Made by a program: the position numbers and the translations under genes. The notes under the pieces were generated by a model, which searched no databases, had not been told where the DNA came from, and was given only the letters and a program-made list of their open reading frames with translations. This document shows positions 10,520 to 24,880 of a stretch of 64,000 nucleotides of DNA, in pieces; positions within the stretch are counted from its first letter, which is position 1, and each line of letters opens with the position of its first letter. Origin of the DNA: Gorsachius magnificus (Eukaryota; Chordata; Aves; Pelecaniformes; Ardeidae); contig CM067082.1 in NCBI GenBank assembly GCA_034008185.1, positions 154,883,895 to 154,947,894 on the forward strand. The letters run 5' to 3'.

Positions 10520-13500
10520 GTAAGAAAAGATGTTTTTATTTACATTGTACTGATATAAATACTCATTCACAAGGCCAGCACTTGCTAAGGTTGAAGGATC
10601 TGTTGCTGACACTGATTCTGGCTGTTTCTGTATGGCCCCATAGGTTATGTTAAGAGTTCTCCAACCTTCTTTGTGGATGCAATAGAACTGTGATCATTTC
10701 TCATCCTGCAGAAGGGCAAGTCAATTCCTTAAGGGGCTTTGTTCACTGTTCATATCTGGGATTAAAAATAAAATAAAATAATTAATTAAAAAAAAAATAG
10801 TGGGGCTCCTGTTTCAAATCCTTTGGCTTAAGATTATTTTTTCCAGACAGAGGGGATAAAATTAGAGGTTCTCATCAGCCCTGTGAAACCTAAGCTTCAC
10901 GATATTTCAGCCAGTGCTTTTGGATATCTCAATTTTCAGACTGCCAAGTTTACAAAACCATACAAGTGGGCCTCTAAAGATACAGACACTCAAGCTCTTT
11001 CATCACTTTTCTGAAGATCTGCGACTCTTTATGAAGATTGCAAGGGTTTATTTTCACCATAAGTCTTTACTTACTAAGTAAGATGCTATCCCATGAATCA
11101 CTCAGTCTTAACACGCCTCGGTGCTGTAACTCTACTCCTGCCCATTGTTCCCCTACGCATTGTGGCTGTATGTAGCCTCACATAACAGCCATATGACCAC
11201 CCAATAAAGCATGCTGTTTCACTTTGTAACTATGAGGAACAGTATACAACCCCCATAATAAACCCATCTTGCATTTCAACTCAGTTCTTTGCTAGGCTGT
11301 TGATCATAACTGTGTTTTTCTTCACTTCTCAAGAAGCGTTGCACAGAGGGATACTGCGACAAATAGCACGAGAATTTAAATCCTATACCTCAGTCTCATT
11401 AATAGCCTGCTATAACTTCCATGCAAATGTTTTACAATTGCTTAATATATATTCTCATGTTACTGTATTTTAATAGCTAGGTATTTTAAAGTATTCTTGA
11501 CATATATTTTGTTTTTATTTTTAAATAAGAACTATTTAATACAGTAGTGATTTCACCAGTCTATCTTTTAGCAGTTTTTACAGAGCTTCTTGCTCATGTG
11601 TATCGATTGTGTGACCTGTCTTTTACAATGCATAGCTTGTCTTTATCTTGGCACACAAAAAATACACATTCTTTCCTCTTAGGTCTTATTTAGAGACCAC
11701 TTTCATTAACTGCGTATATGAAATGTAGCATTATTCAGCTAAATTCTGTAGAATAAGATTGGAACTGGTAGTATACTCTGGTTCATCCAAATAATAGAGT
11801 CCTTTACCATACAAATATCTGGTCTTTGAACTTCTTTGTAGTGGGTGACTCCTCCGACCACCACCTAGCTTCCCTGGACAGGTAGAAAGTATTAATTATT
11901 AACAAAGTATATTTAATTTTTATACTGTATCTCTGAAATAGTTGCTTTAGAGTTCCTCCAGGCTAATGAGGAGAGGAAAGAATCCCCACATTTAACCTAT
12001 TTTAGATGCTTATGTTAGGATGAGATTCCTGCCTTCTTGACTATAAAAGGAGGTTAGCTGAAATTCAGATGCTGGTTTTTTGGACATACATTAGGTTACA
12101 TAAACACACCTTGTTGCTTCTGGCTTGAGACCCAGAAATGACAACTGTCATGTCTCATCTCTTTGGAGCTCCCATCTTACAGCTAAGCCTAGGACAGCCT
12201 CAGTGTTTCCTCATCTGTAAGTGCTGGTGAGATGCATCCTACACTGGGTGAAACTGGAAAGCAGATTGGTAGAGATGCTGAATTCCTGGGTATGCAAGCA
12301 TATTTTTCAGACTGGAAAAGAAATTAATTAAATAGTCATATGAATGGAAAGGCAAAAGGCTTTTTTTTAAATGAGCAGTGGTCTTCAATGTTTCAAGAAT
12401 TTTGGTGTTCAGCTTGAGACAGCTAAAAGGTGTCTTCTTATTTAGAGGTGAACAATTTTTAATTAAGGGAAATAAATGTGACTGAACATATCTCTTGAGC
12501 TTTCAGATGGATGACCTTCCTGGCAAATGTAGAAGGACATCAAGTTTCCAATTCCTAGCATTTCAGGATGTAGCTGTGATCACTGAGCTGGATAATTAGT
12601 GATCAGCTCCAGCTTTTGGAAAGAACAGCTCTCTAATGAAATACTGTGAAGCAAACTGGAGCTAATAAGAACGAATATGCTTTTATATTTGCTGTTTCTG
12701 CAATGTTTATTATCTTGTTTATGAGCACAAGGTTTTATTATAGTTTCTTGCAGGACCTCTGGTAGTAAAGTTAACAATTTTACACACATAAACGTGTATT
12801 TGCACACACACTTCTTTGGTCAGTGGAGAGACTCAAGCCTGTGATAGAGATTGTACCATGATTTGTGTATAGTATTCAGTCCTTATTACATCCCTAAGTT
12901 TCTTTTCACAGACAGAAGTTCAGGAATGATATAATGTTAATTATGGTTGTTTCTCTGCTGGGACTCTTTTGTAATGCTTGTGGTAACACATTTTGTCCCC
13001 ATTGGGACACACAAACTTTCTCTTCAAACCACCTCTAACGTGTTGTGTTGATGCCCTCAAATCGGCACTTTTCTATCAATTTTCTATCAATTTTCAGATT
13101 TTCTGCCAATGGAGTGGATGTAACTTTTAAAAAGTTTAGAGTGAATTTGAATGTCATCCTAGCCTCCAAGATATTCCTGAAAAAAAAAAATCTTCTTTCA
13201 CATTGCTTTCCTCTAAGCACATCTGGTACTGTTCAAGAAATCTCCAATTATTTTCAAGGAGGGCTCCTGTTTTCAGCAGTTGGGATTGATCCCCATTTTG
13301 TGGCACTTATCTCCATCCTTCACAGTCAGTGTGGCTGCATTAGCTTCTGAATCTGTACATCTGCCTGGATGTGCAGTTTTTGGCTCCAGCAATAGGCAGA
13401 CCCATTTTACCCACAGGAAACCAAAGCACCCAGACTGATGTCCACACTCATAAACAGGTTAAGAAAAGGCAAAAAGAGGACAAAGTGTACGAATGGAAAA

Positions 13501-15706
13501 TTCTAGGTGGCCTCAAGTGTAGCCTCACACCAGACAACAAGAAAATAATACGCTAACAAATAATTAGAAGTGGGCATGTTAAGCCAATTAGAATTGCCAA
13601 AGATGAGTGTGGTTAGATTTTTCATGAGTTTAAAAAGCTATTCTGTATTTGCCTATCAGAAAGGTATTCCACCTTCTTTTAATCACTTGGAACTGAAGGC
13701 AGGATCTAGAAGCATGGTATCTGCTAGGCCCTTTAGAGGAATTCTTGACCTTTTTTTTTTTTTTCCTTTTTTAAAGTTCTTTCCTAGATTTAAATATCTA
13801 TGTTGCTATTTTAGCTGGTTATAATAATTTTTTTGTTATCTAGCCTGCTTCTTTTCAGTCATTCTAATTTTTTTCTTTGTTTTGTCTGAACGTCTGCTCT
13901 TTTCATTTGCATATCAGTTTTCTTCATCCTACCTATTTTTTGCCTCTGAATTCACTTCCACTGCCATTTTGATTGATTTCTCATTCCATTCATCTATGAT
14001 AACAGTGGGCTTTTTTTTTTATTGGAAATATTAACAGAAGTCATCATAAAATTATTGAGGAGATGGGATCCTAAACCATCGTTCTTTTGTCTGGTTCCAA
14101 ATGTACTTGAGAAACAATGAAATTCATGACTCACAAAGTTGGCTTAGTATATGAACTGAATTTTAAATTTAACTGCAATGCAGGTGTTTTAAATGTCTTT
14201 AACAATTCAATCAGATTTATTTCTTCAGATAATACTTGGAATTTCTTGTGGATGCATGTTTAATATTGCTAAGCTTAAATGTTTCCAATGATAAGATATC
14301 ATTCATGGTGCTTCATTAGCTGGCAACATATGTTCACTGACTTCCTTTTAAAAAAAAAAAGAGATAAAAAAGAAAGGTGTAAGTGATGCCTCTTGTGTAC
14401 CAACATCGAAGTGTAATCAGTGTTTGAGGGTCAGATGGGCAAATACAGATTTGGAGGCACAGACTGCGTCTCACAGATCAGAGAACAAAACCTCGATCTG
14501 GTTACATTTAAGCAATTCATTAAGAGGCAAAGAGAGAAACTAGATCTGTTTGCTCAGACCCTGTTTACTGAAAGGGGTAATATTTCCCAATGTTTGAAGG
14601 GTGTGTATAGTCTTCAGAGCAGAGAGCTGTTGGTATCCGCTATTACTCATCTGTAGCTGTCACTTCCAGTGCCAGGCTACATTCAAATAGGATGATCTAC
14701 ATTTCAGTCTCTGTAATTTTTTAAAGATGAGAGACAGTGTATTCAGACACACTATGCTACTAGTTTCTCTCCAGCCATGCTATGTTTGTTAGAGCATCCA
14801 TTTTCTGCTGCAGCCCAAATGCGAAGTTCCTTATGGTTGTTTTGGTCCCTCCAATTTAAGCAACTTATTTTTCCCATACAGGATTTAATGAGACAGCTTT
14901 GAATGAGTTTATCTGCCTTATGATTTGTACCATCTCATAACCCTATTAGAGAAGTCAAGTTCTCTGTAGGATTGCAACTGCCTTTAACATAATGCACAGT
15001 TACATGGGACTTCCTCTTATTTGTGTAATGCAAATACAAATATGTACAAATATAGCTAGGGAGCTGCTGGGAATGTTCTCCAGAGGAGAAAAAACTCAGC
15101 TAACCAAGATGTTACTGCTGCTATAGCTCTTCCTTTTTAATATAAGGAAATGGTGCTGGGGGCAATCAGCAGAGTAAAACAACCACTTAAAAGCCTATGC
15201 CTTGTTTAAAAAAGAAAAGAAAAAAAAAGTCTCAGGATGTGTAATACTGGGTAAGGTAGTTTCAAAGGGAAGGTTCAGAATTTCTGGTAAGGTGTATCAC
15301 AAAAAGCATCTGAGAAAATCAGTGTTGCAAAACAATGACGGTGCCCTTGATACCAACCAACCTCAAGCACCTTTCAGAGGCACAAAAATTAGGATCCTAG
15401 GTTCCAGAAGGTCCTTTGTTTGTCAGCTGGGTGGGATAGGTACTTACAGAGAATGACAGAGTGATAGATATCTCAGGGTGGTATCTCCACCTGAGATAGC
15501 TGTAATTCCCCAGTTTTTTCTGAGAAAGCCTAGCATGTTGACACTCCTCTCTAAGATGCCTGAAGCTGGTGGGAGACCTAGGGGTTGTGTTGGTGCTCCG
15601 TCTAGTACACTGGCACTTGTAATCACACACTGGGTCCATCAGTTGTCAGTTATGGTTATTGCAGAAGCTGAAGAAAGACACACTTGGTTAAAATGTTTTT
15701 GAGCTT
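10520..15706. other. First 5 kb of intron 1
   Basis: Intron between coding exons 1 and 2, opening with the donor GTAAGA. Apart from one LTR-like candidate (separate entry) it has no exon or named repeat. An (AAAAT)n/A-rich stretch lies at about 10765-10798 and T- or A-rich runs occur at about 13181, 13750, 14011 and 14350. An 11-bp unit (TTTTCTATCAA) is repeated two and a half times at 13069-13095. Confidence 0.6.
11125..11362 (+). mobile_element. Possible old solo LTR or LTR fragment
   Basis: The stretch begins TGTAACTCTAC, has a possible CCAAT-like CACCCAATAAAG near 11200, a TATA-like GTATACAA near 11241, then AATAAACCC near 11260 followed after about 95 bp by a CA end (CTGCGACA). This order of promoter-like box, polyadenylation signal and CA terminus is what an LTR shows. 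I do not recognise the family, found no target-site duplication, and the individual motifs are weak, so chance remains quite possible. Confidence 0.28.
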
Positions 15707-15818
15707 GTTAAGCAACCTGATCTAGTTAGTGGTGTCCCTGCTCACTGCAGGGGGGTTGGACTAGATGACCTTTAGGGGTCCCTTCCAACCCAAAACATTC
15801 TATGATTCTATGATTCTA
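15707..15818 (+). mobile_element. CR1 LINE, 3'-end fragment
   Basis: About 110 bp of forward CR1 tail: AGCAACCTGATCTAGTTAG, then CACTGCAGGGGGGTTGGACT, AGATGACC, GGTCCCTTCCAACCC and a terminal run of ATTCTATG units. It matches the 3' UTR region of the subfamily also seen inverted at 36328-36862 and 48168-48454. Confidence 0.9.
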
Positions 15819-18800
15819 AGCTTATTTGCACAAAACGTGAAAGACAACCAAAAAAGAAAGTTTAGAAATAGGCATATTCTACCAACACATGGCTCACAAC
15901 GCTATGCAAAAGCACAGCTATCTACATGTAACTGTCTTTTTTAGGCAGGCAAGATATCTAGGTCTTAGAAATGCATGGCAGCAGGTTACAAAGCAGAAAA
16001 TCGTTGCTCTACATTAATGTGTTCACTTTTTTGCCCTCTGATAGTAGCAATAATTTCTGTGACAGGCAAATAAGATGATGACAACACTGGTTTAAAGACA
16101 TTAATATGATTCTTTTCCCTGCTGGTTTTGTATTCATGAGTTTGGAGGAGTGTTGGATAAGCAGTCAAATAACAAACTGGGAAATAAAAAAAGATCTCTC
16201 AGAAAAGTAGCCTGTCAAAAAAAAAAAAAAAAATCAGAATCAGTGATTTTTCATGTTGCTCAGCTATTAATATCCAGCACCTGGAGAGATATTGTTCAAG
16301 TATCTAGCAAGTGTGCTGCTGGCTTGTTCTTCCTTGGCTTTGCTGAGTCAGCAGCCTAAGAAGATTTGCTGTAGAGTCAGCTTGAAGAGGTAGCTGCGAT
16401 GCAGAACCAAAGCTACATTAAAAGGAAGGGAGAAATGGAAGCAAAAGAGCAGGAAGATAGGGAAAGTATATGAAAAAACCCCCACATTTGCATCACTGCA
16501 CTGTTAGGGATTTGGTCTTTTATGTGCCCTCCTGCCCCTCTCACCATGGCTTGTAATAGATAGTTTCTTCTCAATCTGTGAAATAAAACTCCGCTGCTTC
16601 TCAGAGTGAATGTATGTCCTACGGCAAGATTTGGGGCCTTCCTGAGGATCAAGTAGCTATGCTGTAAGCCTGCCCGGGGGACCACATGGGATCAGTGCTT
16701 GCCCCAGTGTTATACACCACAAGGCCCTCCTCGTGAACTGTCCAGAGGTTGCCTATGCAATAGCCATAGGCTTAGGAAGTAGATGCAAGGCAGAATGTAC
16801 AGTGCTTAAAGCTACTTCCAGGGCTTTTTTTTTCAAAGCAATAGAGACATAGCTATTTAATCAAAATCTATGAGGCCTATTATAAAACACTGCCACTCAC
16901 AAAGCCTAAGTGTTGCTGTCATTGTAGTCCTCAAGGGCACAGAACCCAACTCAACAAGCCCCTCTTTGTTTTCTCTGGGCAAGGGGCGAATAGCTCACTC
17001 CAGGCTAGTTTGTGCTCATGTTCCTGAAAAGAAAATTGGGCTTCTCAGAATTTTTTTTTTTTCCCCCCATGTGGGAATCACTTGGAAGTGAGGATTTTGG
17101 AGATATGGGTCCCCTTCTATACTAAAATATGGTGATTTTTGTGATATATTTATTCCATGCCATATAATGCTAGCTGTGCCCAAAATGGAGAGCGTCACCT
17201 TCCTAACGAATGGGACCTGCCCCTGTACTTTCCTATGCATGTTAGGGTTGAGTTGCGTACCTAAATGCTGTCAGAAAATGTACTTAGGCCAATATTTAGC
17301 TACCTAAATGTTGGATGTCTAGATCAGATACTTACCAGTATTAATATATACTAATGATGCTTTCTGTAGTCAGTGGCAAGGGACAGACACTTGTAGATAT
17401 TGGTATAACCCAGCCTAACTCCCCTAGTGCTCTCCTTACTGCAAGATCATTAAAAATTAGCTTAGATTAGACTTTGGTTTCTTTAGTTTTTAGAAACCTC
17501 ATCTTTATTGACCAGTATGTTACATTTTATAAATGTCATATGGATGATGAATAGGTGACAGTAAGTCACCGTTGCCCAATCAATTGTCTTGCATTATCAA
17601 GATCTTGGGCCTCATCTTCATAGGATGGTTTGTAAGGTTACCACAAATGCTGTTTACTACCTTTCCTGGAATATGTTTTTAAAACTGAGTATTGAATATT
17701 CTTGTATGGGTGAGGGCAGATGCCAATGCGTCATTATGTCTGTTGTAAGGAAAAATAAAAAATGCATAACATTAAATATTTCAGGATCTTTAAAAACATG
17801 AAATAAGATCCATTTTAGAGAGAACAGCACAAATATTTTCCCCACATAATAACATTTTAACATTTAAAAAATATTGTGTAATAATTTGATAGAATTATTC
17901 TTTCTAGCAAAGTTTAAAGAATTTAATCTCAATTTTAACTGCTTTTCCCCCTTTGTTTGTACAAAATAAAATTTCTAAATAAATATTGTCTTCCAACAAG
18001 ACATAGTACGGAAAGGGAGCACTTTATAACTCTCCTTCCCCTTTTTAAAAAGGAACAAATGACAGCATTATTTTTTTGCTATCAATACAGTTTAGACTGT
18101 AAACTTAATCAATTTTTTTTTCCTGAGGGAAAATAGTCTCAATGAATGTCTTTCATCCAGATTTCATTTATGTTAGTCGGTGGGTTTTATGGTTTCCCAA
18201 GCTTTATACATGCTCAGTGGCTGGGCTCACTGTTCCATTATACTCTGTATACGTACACTTATGCTGAAAAATTCTGTTAAGGATTGCAAAGTGATAAAGT
18301 TTTTTACTGTTCCCGGCCTTCCCAGTAACACATTTCTGTAATGTCCTTTTCAGTCAAACATTGCTCAGTAGGCTTCTTTTGGAGTGTAAAATTCCTATTA
18401 ATTCTCTAAGAGCTTTAGATGGAAAAAGAAAACACTTTAGCTTCTATGTACTCTTTTCAAATGCTTTTGGTACCACAACTTCACTCTGACTCAGCATCTG
18501 CGGCCAAAGTGTTTTATTCAGGGGTTATTTAGGCTAAATACAGGCTGTGGATTTGGTTGTTTGAAGACTCCTGAAACAGTTTGTCAGTAATTTGAGGTAC
18601 TGGTATTTGCAGATTTGGGAAGGGAAAGTACAGAGATATTTTTTTTTTTAAATTATTCTGATAGCCACATCTGAGCATGTTACATATTTTGGCATAAAAC
18701 TGTTTTGGACCTTTGTTTTGTCTTTCTTGTTTGCTAAGGGCTTGCAAGATAAATGATAATGCAAAATGTATATTGGATAAGATTAGAGATATGCTAAAGT

Positions 18801-21800
18801 TCAAGGGTATAAATTTGTGTTTACTTCCTCACAAATATTAAAATGTTCTTTTTTCTTGCTGCCCTCTGGCTGAGCTGTTTTTAGTTATTATATCTCTGTT
18901 AGCCAGTTTTATGATAATTTGCTCAATTACTTAAAAAAACATAATAAAATACATGACATGTTTACAATGCAATAGAAACTAAATTCTCATGCAATTTCAG
19001 GCAAAGCTAGTCCATTTTAGTACCTCTTTCAGCAATGTAGATGTGCAAAAATCTAAACCTTTTTGGCCATCATGTGCTGTCTACTATGTCTGAACTAATG
19101 CAAAACCACTGAGTGAATAAACTGTATGATAATTTAAAACAAATATTGAATCTCACTGTGTATTTTCAGTCTAAAAGCTTTGACATCAAAAGTGATGAAG
19201 TTACGATTCATCCTGTAGCTGACTGTAGCTGTAGGCATTCCCTTGCACACCCCATTTGTAGAACAGCTGTGGGAGAGCCAGGAATTTTGTACAGGCAGGC
19301 AGTATCAGTGGGAATGGGCTGTAAGATGCGGAAGGGCCTTTGATACCCTAAGGAAAGCAGTCTAATATGATCCCATCTATACATATGTATTTATTTTTCC
19401 TTTCCTCCAGGTCATCTATCTCCCCCCAAAATCTGAATGCTATGGGTGGTTTCAACTAGATTCGACAAATTAATTTTCTAACATTTACATACAAATGTTT
19501 AGGCAAAGACAGAGACTTTGTTAATTCCCTACAGAAAAATGAACTTCAACATAAGCTCAAGCCTCGTTAGACACCAGAGTATCCAAACAGGAGCTCATCT
19601 AGGAGACACTAATCCAGGCAATCAATAGCCAAAGCTTTGTGCTACTCCTCACAATACTAATCAGATTTTTTTTTATTTTTTTTATTTTTTAAAATCTAAC
19701 AGCTAATTCAGGTGTCTGGCAATTCAGGATCATTGGCAATTAAGGCAGTAATCTAAGGCATGAGAGCTTGAAGATCAAATGCTCTTACTGCCCCAGATAA
19801 GTGTTCGATTTCAGCAATGCTGCAGCTTCTTGTTCCTCATTTCTCTCCGAGTCAAACGAGGTCAGCTGCACAGTCCTGTCTCTAAGATGTGTGTAAAAGA
19901 TATATCCACTTCATGCTAAGGTATGCTCAAATATTACAGTGATGGTGCCAATGACAGATGTATGAGTTATGAGAAGTTCTGTTAATCTCAGTGCTGCACT
20001 GTGGAGAAGGACATGCTGGTGAGCTGCCTGGAGATCTGCATGTAAGTCCAGGGTTGAGGAGCTCTGTGAGACACCTGGCTTTCAGACATGCTGAGATCCA
20101 CATCTTCAGCTAACCTAAAAACAATTTTGAGTTTGGTATTTGGTCTATTTTGTAACTCAAACTGTAAAGTAAATGACCAGTTGTATCTGAGTGAAACACA
20201 GCAGCGTTATTTCATCACTTCATTGTACTGAACCGAAGATCAAGCATCCCTCTTTCTCGCATTTCTTTGTACATGAATTGCTACCTAATTTATTCTCACC
20301 CATAAAATCCATGTGCATGCACTGATAGTACATGGCACAGCAGCTGAGGGGCACCCCTGGGTGCTCCGGATAAACACAGATGGGGATGGCCAGGACACAG
20401 CCCAGTGCCTCCTGTTTTTCTAGCACTGGTGTGAAGTCCCACGTAGATCTTCATCCAATGAATGCCTTCAGCTTTGTATTGACATACTTATTCCTTCTCC
20501 ACGTCACAGGAGTTTATTTGTTCTATTTCTTCAACTGTTTACTTGCTGCATTTTAATCTTTTGGGGATTTTTCTGTGAATTAAAGGAGTAGATGGGAACC
20601 AGAAATGATAAGGTTGACTCTGCTTTTGTTTTCACACTGTAACCTATTGGTTTCAACATTAATTCTGCACATACTTAATTACAGGACACAAAGATGGAAA
20701 TTCAACTTCCTTTCCCTTTTGTGTGCATGGATTTTTTCTGTATGTCTGTTAATGAAATCCAGAAAAACACCTTGTGGGTGACAATTAATATTCAAGGGGC
20801 AGGTCATCTTGTACTGAGTTCAGGTCCCACTACATGGCACAGCTTACAACTGGAAGGTTTTGGATGTTGAGCAACGTGAAGTGGCAATCTTCCAGCTGTG
20901 TTCATGGCTTTGGGAAAAAAACCAAACACCAAACAGCTGCAGAAGCTGGCAGAAGCCATTGTGAAATAACACTGTCAAAACCATGGAAGAATGAAATCCT
21001 GAGTTTAATGTAACGTAACAAAAAATAAAGGGAAGGTGACAGGCAATAACATTAGTCTATAGAAAAGTCTGGTTTCAGTACTGATTGCTTGCATTTTGGG
21101 GCAATGGTTTTTATTCAGTTTATTTTTTTCATATGTGAAAATATGAAATATTTATATCTGTTGTCAAAGGTGTAACATAGAAATTCTGAACACAGTGATC
21201 TTGATCAAATGAATGACAGTTAACATATATTGGAGTCACCCAGACTAACCCATGGGGGAAAATATAAAATAAGTTTCACCAATTTTGCTGTCAAATCTTT
21301 GTTTACCTTCAGTTTGACAGCAATTTGCTCTCATGGCAAAGGAATCTCTTCTCTTTCTCTCTCTTCACTATGCATTAGACATACAGTATTTACATGTGTT
21401 TTCTTCTGATAATAGGAAAATCAAAGCAGTCCGAAATAGCTGCCCCCATTTCTGACGCTACCTTTCCCCATGGAAAATGAACCCGTCTTCTTTCAGTTAG
21501 CTTCAATCTGAACCAAATTAAAAGATTACTGCAATTCAATGTTACCATTTCAAGGACTTCAGAGCTATATGTCTTTTTTTTTGTCGGTCATGCTACAATC
21601 CAGAAATAAGTGGAGTTATGAAAATTTTGACCATTTACCTTAGAGAACATGCTTTGCGTGTCTTTATTCCATTGCACGTATATGGCTGTAGGATGGGCAA
21701 TAAGGTAAAAATAATATACATGGTGGAACTGAGTTTTCTCTCTGCAACTGGAAATACATTAGAAGAAGAGAAATGAACTTCTTGGAAGGAAAGGATATAA

Positions 21801-24779
21801 GTAGGGAGCTGAAAATGAAACTTTTAAAGTTAATATCTGAGAAATTCTGGCTACTTCAGGTCCTGGACAGGCATATATGTGGGGAAATGAACTGAACCTG
21901 AGCAACAACCTTTTCTGAGGTTTTTGGCTTACTGAGCACAACAATCATGGGAAAGACAAAGGCATAAACTCCTGGCTATCATGCAAAGCAAGGCATGTTT
22001 TCTGAGGCTGTGTTACGTGTATTATATGGCTCTCACCAGCCACCACTGTTAAATATAGAGGCAAAATTTGGCTGGTACTGCTGGGATACATACTACATCA
22101 AGACCCATCAAGGCGTGTGGGAATCTAGGACAGCTGAAGGTTTCAGAACCAGGTATCAGTGAGTCTGGGGTGTAGTTGTCAGTGGTGAAGTAAGGTCCAG
22201 CATCTTCAAGCCCAAATACATAAAGTTAGGCTCTCTTAGTCAACATACAAGGACCCTATTAAATATGGCATGCATAAATACCCCAGCAGAACCCTTACCT
22301 CTTTTTCCAGGATGCCAATTTATTGATGCTTGCGCCCATTTAGCAAATTAAATTTGGGAAGAGAGGCTTGAACATATTGCCCAGCATTTATTATCTTTAG
22401 TGTAGAGTAGCAACCATGTATGTTTGGGCTTTAAAGCCCGCCTCCCCTCCTTTTTTATTTTCTTTATTGTGACACTGAAAAATTGTCTCTTGTTTAAATA
22501 TGCGAAAGATTCTGAGTCCTAAATATCTGCGCATTGCAGTCAGCTGCAAACAGCACAGCTGAAGCATCTGTTACCCTTGGAGAGAGCCCCTGTGCCACTG
22601 GTTCTGCATCAAATATGCCCTTGTACCTGCCAAACGAGGTGACTGGCTTAACACTTTAGGCGCCTGCTGCATTTTGTTGGAGCTGAGAACAAGAAGACAT
22701 GTACCATGAGGATAATAAGATGCATCTTGATCTGTCCTTATTCAGTAAGATACCCATTATCTGAACAAATTTCTGTATAGCAGTAGAGCAAAAAATGCTG
22801 GAGCAAAATCTGGGTCATGACTGTGAAAGTGAGACCTGTGGCTTATGTGTCAGGGTCTGAAATGCATCCAAGTCCTGCTGGTTTATTTGGAATAAAGTCA
22901 CCCTTTAAGGGGGAGATCTGTTCTATGAAGACAACCATCTCTATCACTGCATGTTGTCCCTCCTTAAATCAAATCATACCCTGCAGTGATATAAGAGTAA
23001 AATAGGAATTTGAGATAGGGTATGCAATCTGGCACTGTGGTTTGTTGTTTTGTTTTGTTTTCTAGTAATTTTGCAATGTTATTTTGTAACACATAATATT
23101 TCTGAACTTTCTGAAACCTGCTTGAAGTTCAGCTTATGAAATATACTGTAGTCACCGGTAAGATTTTCTAAGAATGCCTCATGAGCAGTGCATATGTGAT
23201 AAATTCATTGCTGCATGTTTTTTACACTGTCAACAGCAGTTAGCAGGGCAGGGGCTTGGTCCCACCTATCTCCTACCCACATGATGGTCTCATGGGCAGT
23301 CTGTGCAGCTTATCCCTCCGTACGCCATGTGAAGCAAAGCATTTGGAGAAGGAGTCGCACAGGGATAAGAATCCCACTTTTTGCAGAGGTGGTAGCATTC
23401 TTACATCAAGGTTCCTAAGAACGTGGACTTAAGAGTTTATAATGGCAGAGTATTCTTGGTACAGCCACGAGTAAATAATAACATTAGAACATGCAATGTG
23501 AGGACAGGAAAAAAAAAAAGGAAACTTTGGGAAAGAGAAAGAGGGAGCTGTATGTCTAACACACCTGCAGCTAGAACTGGTCTCAAACACATTGCTCCGT
23601 GCCAGCCCAAGTGTGTTACCCTTCTAAACACGCATCTCTATTTTTGGGGATCCTATCCCACAGCAATGTGAGAAAAAGAAATTAAAAAGCAGGAGTCTTC
23701 AGGGTTGGTTTCTAACAGGGAAGATTTACTGGGGTGTAAGAAGGCTATAGCTGGCCCACTGCAGCATCGCTGAGTATTCTGCTCAGTGCGTGATGTGGAC
23801 TGGAGGTTTCATCACATATTGCTGGTTCTTATCTCTGCTCTCCTTCCATATAGCTGCTGCTCTCAGCTCCTCAGAAAATAGATTTAGGTTGGTGTGCCCG
23901 ATTTTTTATAGTGTGTAAAAAGAAAATGCCACTATCTGTCACACCTCATCTAAGATGTTCTAGAGTTCAACTCTTGGGATTAAAGAAAGGAACTGAGTGT
24001 GATTGTGTTTCTGTATCTCTCGAGCTCCTGTGAAAATGACTTTTATTGCTGTCTGCTTATTGTATTTTTATAGTGGCTAATACATGGGTCCCTGCTGATA
24101 GTCTGGGCATTTGTTTCTCTTTTATGTCATATATGAAAGCAATATGTTTTTATTGTTCCTTTGAAATATCAGCAATGGGCAACTGAGGTCCAAAATGGTA
24201 CTTAATCACCTGTTCACTGCATGATTTTGAGTGGGTCACGTTTGAACTGCACTCAAATCACAAGACATGATCCTAGTTCAAAGCTGCATGTTCTCAGGTT
24301 CTGAAAATATAGGCTATAGGGTTAAAGACAAAGGTCAGATCTTGTAAGTCATTATCTGTCAATACACATTAGTTGAGAAGCTGACTCCTTTATTTTAACG
24401 AGTGAAATACTATACAACAGGTAATGTGGCTTCTTACATTCAGTGACGTCTAGGGCATCTTTAAACAGGTATCGTTTTTAAGCTTACAAATACCCAAGAC
24501 AGAAATGTTGTGTGTGGCTAAACTACTATGAATCACAAACGTACCAAATACCGTCTGCTGCATCAGTGGAGGGAATTATGTTGGTGGAAATGATCACCCC
24601 TTTGGCAATGATTTGTCTAGCCAGAACTTAGCTATTCACTGTCATGATATAGCTGCATATCACCAGAGATTATGTTCTCTGAGAATTACATTTAAATGTT
24701 TTTGTTAAAGAGCTCTTGCCAGATATTTACGTACTGGTGATCAGCCATGACTGAATCATGTGTCTAATGACAGTGTAAT
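15819..24779. other. Intron 1 interior, 9 kb with no recognised repeat or exon
   Basis: A long AT-rich intronic stretch with no CR1, LTR or exon that I can recognise on either strand. It includes an A run of about 15 near 16217, a T- and TTTA-rich piece near 19665-19695 and otherwise unremarkable sequence. Reading frames here are at most about 91 codons and none resembles a known protein. Conserved noncoding elements may be present but cannot be seen without an alignment. Confidence 0.55.
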
Positions 24780-24880
24780 AGAATCATAGAATTGTTTAGG
24801 TTGGAAAAGACCTTTAAGATCATCAAGTCCAACCATTAACCCAACACTACCATTCCACCACTAAACCCTGCCCCTAAGCA
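24780..24880 (-). mobile_element. CR1 LINE, 3'-end fragment
   Basis: Reverse-oriented CR1 tail beginning with the terminal repeat AGAATCATAGAATTG and continuing TTTAGGTTGGAAAAGACC, TTTAAGATCATCAAGTCC and AACCATTAACCCAACAC. It is about 100 bp, heavily 5'-truncated, and is of the same subfamily as the forward piece at 1136-1244. Confidence 0.92.
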
